In this document: positions 43,172-51,445 of the stretch, in pieces | Layout of the letters: the number at the start of each line of letters is the position of its first letter | How positions within the stretch are numbered: the stretch's first letter is position 1 | Source of the DNA: Microbacterium arborescens | GTDB lineage: Bacteria > Actinomycetota > Actinomycetes > Actinomycetales > Microbacteriaceae | NCBI GenBank assembly: GCA_003339645.1 | Contig: QNUV01000099.1 | Coordinates: 62,001-126,000, forward strand | Reading direction: 5' to 3' | Length of the DNA: 64,000 nt | Translations under genes and position numbers: made by a program | Notes under the pieces: model-generated | What the model was told of the DNA's origin: nothing | What the model saw: the letters and a program-made list of their open reading frames with translations, nothing else | Databases searched by the model: none

Positions 43172-44712
43172 CAGTCGTACCGCCCCTCGACCGACCATTC
43201 GCCGCCGTCGCACACCAGCAGCCACGCGGTCTGGGTGGCATCGACCATCTGGAAGCGGTGGGCATGGCGCGCTCGCGCGGCATCCCACGCCCGCTCGACC
43301 ACCGGCCACGGTCCCGCCCACGAGCGGATGCCGCGCGACCCGGTCGATGACACGAGCGCCGCCGGGATCGCCGTCAGCTCGCCCCGCCCGTCGACGGCCA
43401 CCATGTCACCCTCCCGATCGACGACCGCCAGCGGCAGCGCCCGCTCGAAGACCGTCGCGGGCAGCGGGTCGGGCAGGCTGCCCGGCCAGGGCCGCTCGCG
43501 CGAGCTCGTCACCGGACGGTCGCCCCACGGCACGAGCACCTGCCGCTCGGCGAGCCAGCGCCCGCCGCCGACAACCGGGGTCACGACGCCCGTGTGACCG
43601 AGCATCGCCTGGACGCGCGACAGGGCGTGGTGCACCCGCTGCTCGGGACCGGAGCCGAACAGCGAGACGGCGTGGTGGGATGCCGCATCCACCGCTTCGG
43701 GCTCGATCTTGACCCGGGCGACACCGCTGGTGAGCTTGCCACTCTCGGCCAGCTGCCAGCGCACCCGGTCGACGACGGCGGCGGCGTCGAAGGTGCCGGG
43801 GTGAAGCCACACGCGGTTGCTCGTCTCGCCCCGGTCGCCGGTGAGAATCACGCGCAGCTCGGTGCACACGAGATCGACCGCGCCGAGTCCGGAGACGAAC
43901 TCCTCGGCCGCGACCCTCATGCCGAACGCGACCTGATCGGCCAGCTCGAGAGGAGGTTCGAACGAGACCTCGCGGTGGAGCTCGGGCGGCGGGGTGCGCG
44001 GGGTCACCGGGCGTGAATCGGCACCGGAGGCGAGGCCGTGCAAGCGCGCGCCGCGGGGGCCGAAGCGTTCGACCAGTCGTTCGGGTTCGATCGCGGCGAG
44101 GTCGCCGAGGGTCTGCACGCCGAGCCGGGCGAAGAGGTCGACGGAGTCGTCGTCGAGCACGGCGATCGTCAACGGTGCGAGGAACGCCGCCGAGCGCCCG
44201 GCTTCGACCACCCGGATGGGCCGGTCGGGGCGGGTGCTCATCCGGGCCGCCTGCTGCGCGGTGAAGGGTCCGTCGGCGACACCGGCCCGCACGTCGAGGT
44301 CGCCCTCGGCCACCGCGGCCAGCAGCGCGCCGGCGGCCTCGGTCTCACCGCCATAGAAACGCGCGGGGCCGCGCACACGCAGCGCGCAGAGCCCCGCCTC
44401 GAGCACCTGCACTCCCGGCGCCATCTCTTCGAGGCGCGCCACGATCGGCGCGAACTCCCGGTGATCGCGCACCGCATCCGCGTCGGCCACCTGCAGCGCG
44501 GGACATCGGGCCTGCGCGTCACGGCGACGCTGCCCACGTGCGACGCCGTCGGCACGCGCGGCCGCTGAACACGCGATGACCACGCCTTTCTCGAAGACCG
44601 CGATCGGCGCGTTCGGATCGCCGCCGCTTTCGCGCACGAACGCCACGACCGGCCAGTCGGGCACCCACACCACGAGACTGCGTACCGACGCCGTCGCCTC
44701 CTGCTCCCCCAC
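43171..44712 (-). CDS. imuB: ImuB, Y-family polymerase-like mutasome subunit
   Basis: A 513-residue Y-family polymerase homologue that lacks the catalytic acidic residues at its start (VVWVPDWPVVAFV instead of a YxDxD-type sequence). That is typical of ImuB, which acts as a scaffold between DnaE2, ImuA and the beta clamp. Finger/thumb-like sequences follow (LEAGLCALRV, LGVQTLGDLAAIEPERLVER). The C-terminus ends in ESVEGRYD-like sequence characteristic of the group. The GTG at 44712 begins 1 bp after the imuA stop. Co-transcribed with imuA and dnaE2. Confidence 0.93.
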   Translation of the reverse strand: MGEQEATASVRSLVVWVPDWPVVAFVRESGGDPNAPIAVFEKGVVIACSAAARADGVARGQRRRDAQARCPALQVADADAVRDHREFAPIVARLEEMAPGVQVLEAGLCALRVRGPARFYGGETEAAGALLAAVAEGDLDVRAGVADGPFTAQQAARMSTRPDRPIRVVEAGRSAAFLAPLTIAVLDDDSVDLFARLGVQTLGDLAAIEPERLVERFGPRGARLHGLASGADSRPVTPRTPPPELHREVSFEPPLELADQVAFGMRVAAEEFVSGLGAVDLVCTELRVILTGDRGETSNRVWLHPGTFDAAAVVDRVRWQLAESGKLTSGVARVKIEPEAVDAASHHAVSLFGSGPEQRVHHALSRVQAMLGHTGVVTPVVGGGRWLAERQVLVPWGDRPVTSSRERPWPGSLPDPLPATVFERALPLAVVDREGDMVAVDGRGELTAIPAALVSSTGSRGIRSWAGPWPVVERAWDAARARHAHRFQMVDATQTAWLLVCDGGEWSVEGRYD

Positions 44713-44713
44713 G

Positions 44714-45427
44714 TCAGACCGCCCGTCGCATCGGGATCGGCTCGACGACCGGGCCGCCCGCGAGAGCCCGCTCGTGCGGAGCGGCCGAGATCGCGCCATC
44801 GGGCGCGGGCAGCAGCATCCGCGCCGATCGGGGAACCGGGAACCGCCGGCTCGACACGGTGACCGTCAGCTCGCGGTCGCTGAGGTAGCCGTCACCGTCG
44901 CCCAACCCCGACCACCGCGGATCGGTGACGTCGAGCATCGCCTCGGTCTGCGGCCACGGCCCCTGCACGAGCAGCACCGTTCCACGGTCGCGCAGCCGAC
45001 CCGCGAGCTTGGCGATGTCGGAGTCTTTCGCCCGCTCGGGCGGACGCACCGCGACGATAGGAAGGACGTCGGCGATCGTCGCGGTGACAGCGAGCCACCG
45101 GGCTCCCGGATCGGGGATCAGCACGACGCGGGACAGGTCGACCCCGGCGTGCTCCGCCGCTTCGGCCCCGAAGCCGGGCATCCCGACCACACCGCACCAC
45201 GACCCGGTCTGCGACGGCTGGGCGAGCAGGGCGAACAGCAGTGAGGACGACGAGCCGAGCGAATAGGCGGCGCCGGGCCGCAGCCCCCGCCCGGGCAGCA
45301 GTCCGGCCAGGGCAGGATGGGTCGGCAGCACCGGAGCATCGAGGCGGCGCCCCTGCATCCGCTCCATCTGCGCGCGCAGTCGCTGCACGTCCTCGGCGGC
45401 AGCGGGATTGCGCATGATCGACCTCAC
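44714..45427 (-). CDS. imuA: ImuA-like mutasome protein
   Basis: A 237-residue protein with a RecA-like core and a degenerate nucleotide loop (AYSLGSSSSLLFALLAQP). It is the actinobacterial equivalent of ImuA/ImuA', required for DnaE2-dependent mutagenesis. It starts at GTG 45427, 6 nt after -10 TACCCT, so the mRNA is probably leaderless from this codon; an ATG four codons on is less likely. The promoter has a perfect LexA palindrome in its spacer. First gene of imuA-imuB-dnaE2. Confidence 0.88.
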   Translation of the reverse strand: MRSIMRNPAAAEDVQRLRAQMERMQGRRLDAPVLPTHPALAGLLPGRGLRPGAAYSLGSSSSLLFALLAQPSQTGSWCGVVGMPGFGAEAAEHAGVDLSRVVLIPDPGARWLAVTATIADVLPIVAVRPPERAKDSDIAKLAGRLRDRGTVLLVQGPWPQTEAMLDVTDPRWSGLGDGDGYLSDRELTVTVSSRRFPVPRSARMLLPAPDGAISAAPHERALAGGPVVEPIPMRRAV

Positions 45428-45433
45428 TCAGCA

Positions 45434-45462
45434 AGGGTAGAACATATGTTCTAGACCATCAA
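45434..45462 (-). promoter_or_regulatory. SOS promoter with LexA box of the imuA operon
   Basis: The 16-bp perfect palindrome TAGAACATATGTTCTA (45438-45453) fits the GAAC-N4-GTTC LexA box. It fills the 17-bp spacer between -35 TTGATG (45462-45457) and -10 TACCCT (45439-45434) on the minus strand. LexA binding would occlude the promoter, making imuA-imuB-dnaE2 damage-inducible as in other Actinobacteria. Confidence 0.88.
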
Positions 45463-45521
45463 TGTCGAGATCGAAGATACGACCGACTTCCGACATTCGC
45501 GCCGACGAGTGCGCTCCGTAG

Positions 45522-46322
45522 TCAGCGCCGCCGCCGCACCAGCCCGACTGTCACGGCGACGCCCACGGCGGCGAGGACGACGACAGGCACGACCGGCGAG
45601 ATTTCTCGGCCGGCTCCCCGGCTGGTGGAGGCGTCCTCACCCCGTTGCAGGATCGGCAGTCGCTCCACAGCGTGAGAAGCACGCGCCAATCCCTGACTGA
45701 GCGCTCGCAGCGATCCGTCCGCGCCACCCCGCCCCAGCCGCGCCGCGTCGAGGCGGTCTCGTGACCGATCGAGGATCGACAGCGGAAGCGCCGCGAGGAC
45801 GTTTCCCGGTGGCCGCCGGGCAACGATCGGGTGAGCCCTCGTCGGAGCCACACGGCGCACCAATTCCCACGCCAGGCCGAGCATGCGCAGGCGCCGCACC
45901 GAAACCCGCTCCTGCAGGCGAGGGAACAGCTCGTCCTCCTCATCGCGCACGTCCTCACGCAGCACCTCAGCCAGACGCTTCAGTACTGCCTCCCGTTCGG
46001 CCGTTCCCAGCTCGAGGTGCTCGAGACGGGTGACGAGATCGTTCACCTCCTGGTGCTCCTGCTCGACTTCGAGCGTGAGCTGCTCGCCATCGGGTAGCAC
46101 GCGGCGCATGAGGGGCCACAGCACGGACTCCTCCGCGAACGCGTGCGGGAAGACCAGCCGGTAGAGGTCGAGGAGGACGGGCAGCTGCTCCTCGTGCGAT
46201 AACACCGCGAGGCGGTCGAGCAACGAGTCCAACTCGACGTGATCGTCGCGCTGCAGGACGAGAACGCTCATGCGTCCCCCGAGCTCCCGCACACTCTGAT
46301 CGGCGACCGATCTCATTGTCAT
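45522..46322 (-). CDS. Hemerythrin HHE-domain protein with C-terminal membrane anchor
   Basis: A 266-residue protein. Residues ~15-140 are a four-helix hemerythrin-like domain with His/Glu metal ligands in RDDHVELDSLLDRL, FPHAFAEESVLWPLM, EQEHQEVNDLV and EEDELFPRLQE. The middle is basic. The C-terminus has one hydrophobic helix (VPVVVLAAVGVAVTVGLV) followed by RRRR. The ATG at 46322 has GGGGAGG 6 nt before it; neighbouring ATGs at 46328 and 46316 fit less well. HHE proteins bind a di-iron centre and respond to oxygen, NO or redox stress. It lies alone upstream of the imuA promoter. Confidence 0.85.
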   Translation of the reverse strand: MTMRSVADQSVRELGGRMSVLVLQRDDHVELDSLLDRLAVLSHEEQLPVLLDLYRLVFPHAFAEESVLWPLMRRVLPDGEQLTLEVEQEHQEVNDLVTRLEHLELGTAEREAVLKRLAEVLREDVRDEEDELFPRLQERVSVRRLRMLGLAWELVRRVAPTRAHPIVARRPPGNVLAALPLSILDRSRDRLDAARLGRGGADGSLRALSQGLARASHAVERLPILQRGEDASTSRGAGREISPVVPVVVLAAVGVAVTVGLVRRRR

Positions 46323-46461
46323 CGTCATCCTCCCCGTTCGTGGCGACGGGCGGCGCTCGTCCGTCGGGCGCACGATAAGCAGGGGCGCGAGCGTCACCTC
46401 AGGGGGTGGACAGGGCAAGACGCGGCCGATAGATGCCCCCGCGCAGGGATGACGCGCGAGG

Positions 46462-48165
46462 TCAGCCCGCGAGCACTTCTCTCATCGCGGCGTACGCGGG
46501 CGTCGGCTTCCCCTCCGCGAAGAGGAAGTCGTGGGCCTGGTGCAGCCGACCGTCGTCATCGATCCACCAGTCGTACTCGTCGTCCACTCCCCACGTCGTG
46601 TACGAGACGCACGCGTCGGACCCGAGACAGGTGGCGAGTACCGTGGCGTACTGCTCGGCCTGCGCCTCCTGACCGTCGCCATCAGTGACGTCATTCTCGG
46701 AGATGCGCACGATGAGTCCAGCATCCTCGAACGCGTCGAGCGTCGTGTCGAGATCGGCGGCGGAGATGGCGTCGGTGTCGAGGTGATAGACGTGAGCCTG
46801 AAGTCCCACGCCGTCGATGTATCCGCCCTGCTCGTTCGTGTCGAGAGCGAGCTGGCGCAGGGCGTCCTGCCGAGGACCCGGCACGTCGGCACCATTTTCG
46901 TTGATGAACTGCTTCACGTCCGGGTCGGCATCGTGAACCGCGCGCGACACGACCACCGGGTAAGCGGGCCCGAAGACACGGAACCAGATGTTCTCCTGCA
47001 GGTCGGTCCCCTGGTCGACGTCGAACGGTTCGTTGACGACGTCGAGCGAATCGAGACGACCCGCGAAGTGCGTCACGACAGTACTCACGTAATCGAGCAG
47101 AGCTTCGGCACTCGCCTGTCGCTCCTCCTCGGTGCCGGTGGGGAGGTCCTGCATCCACCGAGGCATGGCTTCGGTGAAGGCGATGGTGTGGCCGTGAACC
47201 GCGAATCCCTTGCTCTCCGCGAAGTCGAGGAGAGCGTCGGCCTCCGCGAATGAGTATTCGCCCTGCCGCGGAGAGAGCGCCTGCGGCTTCATGGCGTTCT
47301 CCGGGGTGAGTCCGCCGAACTCGCCGACGAAGTCCGCCGCGTAGTCCTCGTCCGAGGCCAACGGCCCGAGCGCGACGGCCGCACCGATGACGAACCCGGG
47401 CCGCAAGCGAGCAGCGAGCGCCTGCAGCCCATCCGCGGACGGTTCCGCGTCGGCGGCAGCAGGAAGGGCGGTCGCTAATGATGCGCGCCCCGGCGCCGTG
47501 GCGACGAAGGAGCTGACCGTGAACGACCCGCCGTCGCTGGTCAACCCGAGCCACAGCTCGCCAGAGGTGAAGACGTCGGCGAGCGCCGAGGATGACACCG
47601 TCGCGCCGCCGCTCGCGATCTCGAGCCGATCACCGGAGCGATGCACGGAGATCTCCGCCTCCGGGTCGTCGATCGTCACCTGCTCGATCCGCGCGGGTTG
47701 AGGCTCGGTCACATCCTGCGGCGCCGAACCATCGAAGATCGCGATCTGGAGGTCGTCGCCGCGAAGCGTGAGCTGCAGCCCCGCGGGCTCGATGCGGAAT
47801 TCGTCGGCGATAACCGGCGGGCTGTCGTAGACGGCCAACGTGGCGTCGGATGTCACGTTCTCGAACGACACACGGAGCGAGAAATCCTCCGGCACGACCA
47901 GGTGCGTTCCCATGAGGTTGACCGGAGGATCGGGCTGGCCCCCACCGCCGTCCTGTTCGACGATGCTCCTGACGGTCGCCGTAATGTGCAGCGCATCCGC
48001 CTCAGCGGTGACCCCGGGAACGCTCCGCCAATCCTGCCGCAGCAGGTCGACCGTGGTGCCGCGCTCCGACGGCCCGTCCGTCGGACTGCATCCGGTCAAG
48101 ACGAGGAGGATCATCGCGATGGTCGACACGGCAGATACGCGCGCGATCTCGCGGAGATGCCCCAT
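46462..48165 (-). CDS. GH10 endo-xylanase-like lipoprotein
   Basis: A 567-residue exported lipoprotein: signal peptide with core VSTIAMILLVLTGC (lipobox LTGC), a ~200-residue N-terminal beta-rich region that could bind carbohydrate, and a C-terminal GH10 barrel (~250-565). Recognisable are TPENAMKPQALSP, the acid/base Glu in LDVVNEPFDV (about residue 378) and the nucleophile Glu in VRISENDV (about 489, where TELD is more usual), then TTWGVDDEYDWW. It should cleave beta-1,4-xylan at the cell surface. The ATG at 48165 lies 6 nt after TACCTT. Confidence 0.9.
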   Translation of the reverse strand: MGHLREIARVSAVSTIAMILLVLTGCSPTDGPSERGTTVDLLRQDWRSVPGVTAEADALHITATVRSIVEQDGGGGQPDPPVNLMGTHLVVPEDFSLRVSFENVTSDATLAVYDSPPVIADEFRIEPAGLQLTLRGDDLQIAIFDGSAPQDVTEPQPARIEQVTIDDPEAEISVHRSGDRLEIASGGATVSSSALADVFTSGELWLGLTSDGGSFTVSSFVATAPGRASLATALPAAADAEPSADGLQALAARLRPGFVIGAAVALGPLASDEDYAADFVGEFGGLTPENAMKPQALSPRQGEYSFAEADALLDFAESKGFAVHGHTIAFTEAMPRWMQDLPTGTEEERQASAEALLDYVSTVVTHFAGRLDSLDVVNEPFDVDQGTDLQENIWFRVFGPAYPVVVSRAVHDADPDVKQFINENGADVPGPRQDALRQLALDTNEQGGYIDGVGLQAHVYHLDTDAISAADLDTTLDAFEDAGLIVRISENDVTDGDGQEAQAEQYATVLATCLGSDACVSYTTWGVDDEYDWWIDDDGRLHQAHDFLFAEGKPTPAYAAMREVLAG

Positions 48166-48217
48166 GACATGAAGGTAGCGAAGATCACGACCTCGTCGCG
48201 GCGGCGAGAGCAACGGG

Positions 48218-48973
48218 TCACACATCACGCGTTCTGAGGACGAGAAGAGCGGCGAGCGTCGTCCATAGCGTGAAGATCGCCATGATCCCAAGACCCGCCA
48301 GCGGCGGCATCCCGCTCGTCGTCGCAACAGCGTACGAGGCCTGGCCCGCCGTCGTGGGCCAGTAGGTACCCGCGAACTCACCGATGACCCCGGGCATCCC
48401 CGGGGCGAGAGCGGGCACGAGAAGAGCGACGGTCACGATGATCGCGAGCGCACCGGAAGAGCTTCGCGTGATGATGCCGAATCCGAGGCCGAGGACGGCC
48501 GTGAGGACGAGGTACACGATCGCGCAGACGATAGCCCGAACAGTGTCAGGGTCGTCGAGCGCCGCCACAGGCAGAGCGGCCGCCGTGAGCGCTGCCTGCG
48601 TGGCACCGAAGCTGCCCGCTACTGCTGCGACCGCCGCGACCGAGCCGACGAGCGCCGAGACTCCCAGTTTCGAAGCCAGGAGGGCCCCGCGCCGGGGAGC
48701 GATAGCGAGGCTCGTGATGATCTGCCCCGAGCTGTATTCACTGGTGATGGCCTGCGATCCGATGGTCGCGAGGAGGATCTGACCGACCAGGATGCCCTTG
48801 AAGCTGATGCCGGTGGGGTCGAAATCGGAAGGGAGCGTGGCCTGCCAGTCAGCCACGAGCCCACTCACCCCCAGCAGGCTGACCATCACCGTCACGACGA
48901 CTGCCGAGGCAGCGAGGATCCAGGTGCTGTGGACACTGCGGGCTTTGATCCATTCGGAAGCGAAGAGGTTCAT
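48218..48973 (-). CDS. ABC-2 type transporter permease
   Basis: A 251-residue membrane protein with six helices. It begins MNLFASEWIKARSVHSTWIL, the usual opening of actinobacterial ABC-2 permeases, and has the conserved SEYSSGQIITSLAIAPRR segment after helix 2. The start is 1 bp after the stop of the ATPase gene. Together they form an exporter for a drug, lipid or peptide, regulated by the divergent TetR gene. Confidence 0.88.
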   Translation of the reverse strand: MNLFASEWIKARSVHSTWILAASAVVVTVMVSLLGVSGLVADWQATLPSDFDPTGISFKGILVGQILLATIGSQAITSEYSSGQIITSLAIAPRRGALLASKLGVSALVGSVAAVAAVAGSFGATQAALTAAALPVAALDDPDTVRAIVCAIVYLVLTAVLGLGFGIITRSSSGALAIIVTVALLVPALAPGMPGVIGEFAGTYWPTTAGQASYAVATTSGMPPLAGLGIMAIFTLWTTLAALLVLRTRDV

Positions 48974-48974
48974 G

Positions 48975-49898
48975 TCAGGCGGCCTTCTGCTCGATCGTGG
49001 TCATGGCGAGAAACGCGTCTTCGAGCGAATCCCGAACGAGGGTGAGCTCGAACACCTCGGCGCCGGAGGCGGCCGCGATGCGGCCGACGCTCTCCGTCGT
49101 CGCCCCCGAGACGATGAGGACATCGGTGCGATCGGCGTCTGCCCGAACCAGAAGCCCGGCTCGCCGGAGCGCATCACGCAGGACGTCGGCATGGGGAGTC
49201 CGAATGCGGACGTACTCGTTCGTGTGCGAGGCGATGAATGCGTCCAGAGGCTGGTCTGCGAGCAGACGACCGTGGTTGATCACGATGAGGTGATCCGCCG
49301 TCAGTTGCATCTCACCCATCAGATGGCTCGAGAACAGCACCAATCGGCCCTCCGCAGCGAGCTCGCGCATCAGGGATCGAGCCCAGCGGATGCCTTCCGG
49401 GTCGAGTCCGTTGAGAGGTTCGTCGAAGATGACGATGCCGGGGTCGCCGATCAACGCCGTGGCGATCCCCAGCCGCTGCTTCATCCCGAGCGAGAAGTCG
49501 CCGGCCGGCCGGCTCCCTGCTTCAGCCAGGCCCACCATCTCCAGAACCTCCCCGACTCGGCCCCGCGGCACGGCTCCGGCACGCGCGACGGACGCGAGAT
49601 GATCCACGGCCGTACGCCGCGGATGAACGGCGCGCGCATCGAGCATCGCGCCGATCACCCGCATCGGATGGGGCAACTCGTGCAGACGATGCCCGTTCAC
49701 GGTCGCGGCGCCGCTCGTGGGCTTGTCCAGGCCGAGGAACATGCGGAGGGTGGTGGACTTGCCCGCCCCGTTCGGTCCGAGGAAGCCGGTCACGATCCCG
49801 GGCCGAACCTGGAACGACAGACCGTCCACGGCGGTGACGGTTCCATAGCGCTTGACGAGATCGTGAGCTTGAAGAGATGCCTGCGTTGTCTTCTGCAC
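48975..49898 (-). CDS. ABC transporter ATP-binding protein (ABC-2 type)
   Basis: A 307-residue ABC ATPase: Walker A GPNGAGKST, Q-loop region MLDARAVHP, signature FSLGMKQRLGIA (a Met-Lys variant of LSGGQ) and Walker B IVIFDEPLNGLDPEG, followed by a ~90-residue C-terminal regulatory domain, as in DrrA/BcrA-type exporters. The GTG at 49898 lies 7 nt after -10 TAGTGT, so the transcript is probably leaderless; the upstream open frame runs through the TetR operator. It pairs with the permease just downstream. Confidence 0.92.
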   Translation of the reverse strand: MQKTTQASLQAHDLVKRYGTVTAVDGLSFQVRPGIVTGFLGPNGAGKSTTLRMFLGLDKPTSGAATVNGHRLHELPHPMRVIGAMLDARAVHPRRTAVDHLASVARAGAVPRGRVGEVLEMVGLAEAGSRPAGDFSLGMKQRLGIATALIGDPGIVIFDEPLNGLDPEGIRWARSLMRELAAEGRLVLFSSHLMGEMQLTADHLIVINHGRLLADQPLDAFIASHTNEYVRIRTPHADVLRDALRRAGLLVRADADRTDVLIVSGATTESVGRIAAASGAEVFELTLVRDSLEDAFLAMTTIEQKAA

Positions 49899-49908
49899 GG
49901 CAGGTACA

Positions 49909-49946
49909 CTACACCGTGCCGTGCAGTGCTGCACCGGTCGGTGTAG
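49909..49946. promoter_or_regulatory. TetR operator overlapping both divergent promoters
   Basis: A 38-bp symmetric palindrome: outer arms CTACACCG (49909-49916) and CGGTGTAG (49939-49946), inner arms GTGCAG and CTGCAC around a central TG. The outer arms overlap the -10 of each promoter (TAGTGT on the minus strand, TAGAGT on the plus strand at 49944-49949), and the inner arms fall at both -35 positions. A bound TetR would shut off both directions. Confidence 0.78.
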
Positions 49947-49972
49947 AGTTTCGGGCAGAGCGAAGGATGACG

Positions 49973-50617
49973 ATGAGCGATGCGAGGCCGGTCAGGCAAG
50001 GCCAGGAGCAGAAGCGCTCCGCGATACTCACGGCGGCGCGAGAGCTCTTCGTCGAGGTGGGCGTCGAACGATCCAGCATGGATGCCGTTTCGGCGCGCGC
50101 AGGTGTCTCCAAGCGCACCGTCTACGACTACTACGGCGATAAACGGCGGCTGCTGCTCGGAGTGGTCGAGAGCGCGGGCGAGACAGCCGTGAACACCCTC
50201 CGCGAGCTGGCCGAGACGCACCTGCCGGACACCATCGCGATCGACGGCCGCGACGGATTGCACCAGGCTGTGCTCGCATTCGCCGCCGAACTCGGGGGGT
50301 TCCTCGCCACATCGACGAACTACGCAGCCGCAGTCAAGCTGATCTCGGAGAACGAGTCACTCCTGCCCGAACTCGAGGACCACCCGCTGGACCGAGCGCA
50401 CGCCGACGTTCTCGCCGAGCGCTTCGCCCACTTCGCGACCGAGGGTCTGCTCGACCTCGACGACCCGGGACTCGCCGCCGAGCACTTTCACGCGCTCACG
50501 ACGCTCCGGGTTCTCAACGAACCCGCTCGCCGCCGGACGGACGCCGAGCGGGTTCGACAGATCATGACCGATGGCGCCGGCGCCTTCCTGCGCGCTTACG
50601 GCCCGAGAACGCGGTAA
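49973..50617 (+). CDS. TetR family transcriptional regulator
   Basis: A 214-residue TetR-type repressor with an N-terminal HTH (RSAILTAARELFVEVGVERS, SMDAVSARAGVSKRTVYDYY) and a helical ligand-binding C-terminus of the AefR/TetR_C_7 kind. The ATG at 49973 has GAAGGA at a good distance; the ATG at 49967 is too close. It is divergent from the ABC-2 exporter operon and shares a symmetric operator with it, so it most likely represses the exporter until its drug-like substrate is present. Convergent with the HNH gene. Confidence 0.92.
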   Translation: MSDARPVRQGQEQKRSAILTAARELFVEVGVERSSMDAVSARAGVSKRTVYDYYGDKRRLLLGVVESAGETAVNTLRELAETHLPDTIAIDGRDGLHQAVLAFAAELGGFLATSTNYAAAVKLISENESLLPELEDHPLDRAHADVLAERFAHFATEGLLDLDDPGLAAEHFHALTTLRVLNEPARRRTDAERVRQIMTDGAGAFLRAYGPRTR

Positions 50618-50633
50618 GCGCGCACCGCAGCGA

Positions 50634-51131
50634 TCAGGCGGCGAGACTCAGGTAGGGCTCCCACCGTGGGTCGGATCGCTCTGTGCCCCGCACGGCCCAT
50701 TGCGGGCCACGCGGCGGCTTCGGCAGCCATCGCAGTTCCCACCCCATCTCCTGCGGAGTGTGGTCGCTCTTGAGGTTGTTGCACCGCAGGCAGCAGGCGA
50801 CGAGGTTCTCCCACGAGTTGCTGCCCCCGCGCGAGCGAGGCATGACGTGGTCGATGGTCGACGCGGCCTTTCCGCAGTACGCACATCGGTGCGCATCACG
50901 GCGGAGCACCCCGCGCCGTGTCACCGGCACTCGGCGCGCATTCGGGATACGGACGTACCGGGTCAGGACGATCACCGCCGGGCGTTCGTACGTCCCGTCG
51001 ATCCCGAGAACGGGGTCGTGGACGACGTGCTCGACGATCGTCGCCTTGTCGTTCAACACCAGGAGGAGGGCCCGACGGAACGACACCACAGCGAGTGGCT
51101 CATACCCGGCGTTCAGTACCAGAGTGCGCAT
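50634..51131 (-). CDS. HNH endonuclease
   Basis: A 165-residue HNH nuclease of the small type widespread in Actinobacteria: zinc cysteines in RCAYCGKAAST and CCLRCNN, catalytic IDHVMPRSRGG (His), then SWENLVACC with the Asn. The N-terminal 60 residues (MRTLVLNAGYEPLAVVSFRR, ALLLVLNDKA) are conserved in the group. The ATG has AGGACAGGAA upstream. Members of this group lie in core chromosomal positions and are not part of phage modules; their role in DNA metabolism is not settled. Confidence 0.9.
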   Translation of the reverse strand: MRTLVLNAGYEPLAVVSFRRALLLVLNDKATIVEHVVHDPVLGIDGTYERPAVIVLTRYVRIPNARRVPVTRRGVLRRDAHRCAYCGKAASTIDHVMPRSRGGSNSWENLVACCLRCNNLKSDHTPQEMGWELRWLPKPPRGPQWAVRGTERSDPRWEPYLSLAA

Positions 51132-51445
51132 TTCCTGTCCTCACGAACTGCCCTGACGGCTTCAGCGGATGTTCGATGACCGACGTAGCGCGCGCCGTGC
51201 GGGCAGGTCCCGCGAGGGTGTGAGCACGAAAAAAGGCGCCGTCATGAAGACAGCGCCTTGATTCACGGCCGAGGCCGCAGTGGTGCACACGATGCCGCAG
51301 GACGTAGCGACCGATCGCATTCACGGTTCGAATGCCCGGTACTGGTCCCATCGGCTCCCCCTCGGCGTGCGCGAGCGTCGCGTTCAGGGTAATACACCCT
51401 CGACCCCGGGAAGGCCGACGGAAGATGAACGGATGATGCGTGTCG
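51132..51445. other. 314-bp intergenic region between the HNH and M23 genes
   Basis: It contains the HNH promoter side, the terminator at 51229-51259, and a stretch with GCATTC/GAATGC and GGGT/ACCC short inverted repeats. A minus-strand open frame of 83 codons from 51351, with GGGGGAG just upstream, runs through the terminator and into the HNH leader, so I do not call it a gene. A small RNA ending at the terminator cannot be excluded. Confidence 0.4.
51229..51259 (-). terminator. Rho-independent terminator with U-tract
   Basis: On the minus strand AAGGCGC and its complement GCGCCTT enclose a 13-nt loop and run into six T residues, one of the few classical terminators here. It lies 187 bp after the M23 peptidase stop and before the HNH gene, so it probably ends the M23 transcript. 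Confidence 0.8.

Noticed and set aside
40283-43597. 1,104-codon open frame antisense to dnaE2
   Set aside because: Exact shadow of the polymerase gene; long antisense frames are expected at this GC content.
51300-51345. tRNA-like TTCGAAT segment
   Set aside because: The T-stem does not pair and no acceptor, D or anticodon arms can be built around it.
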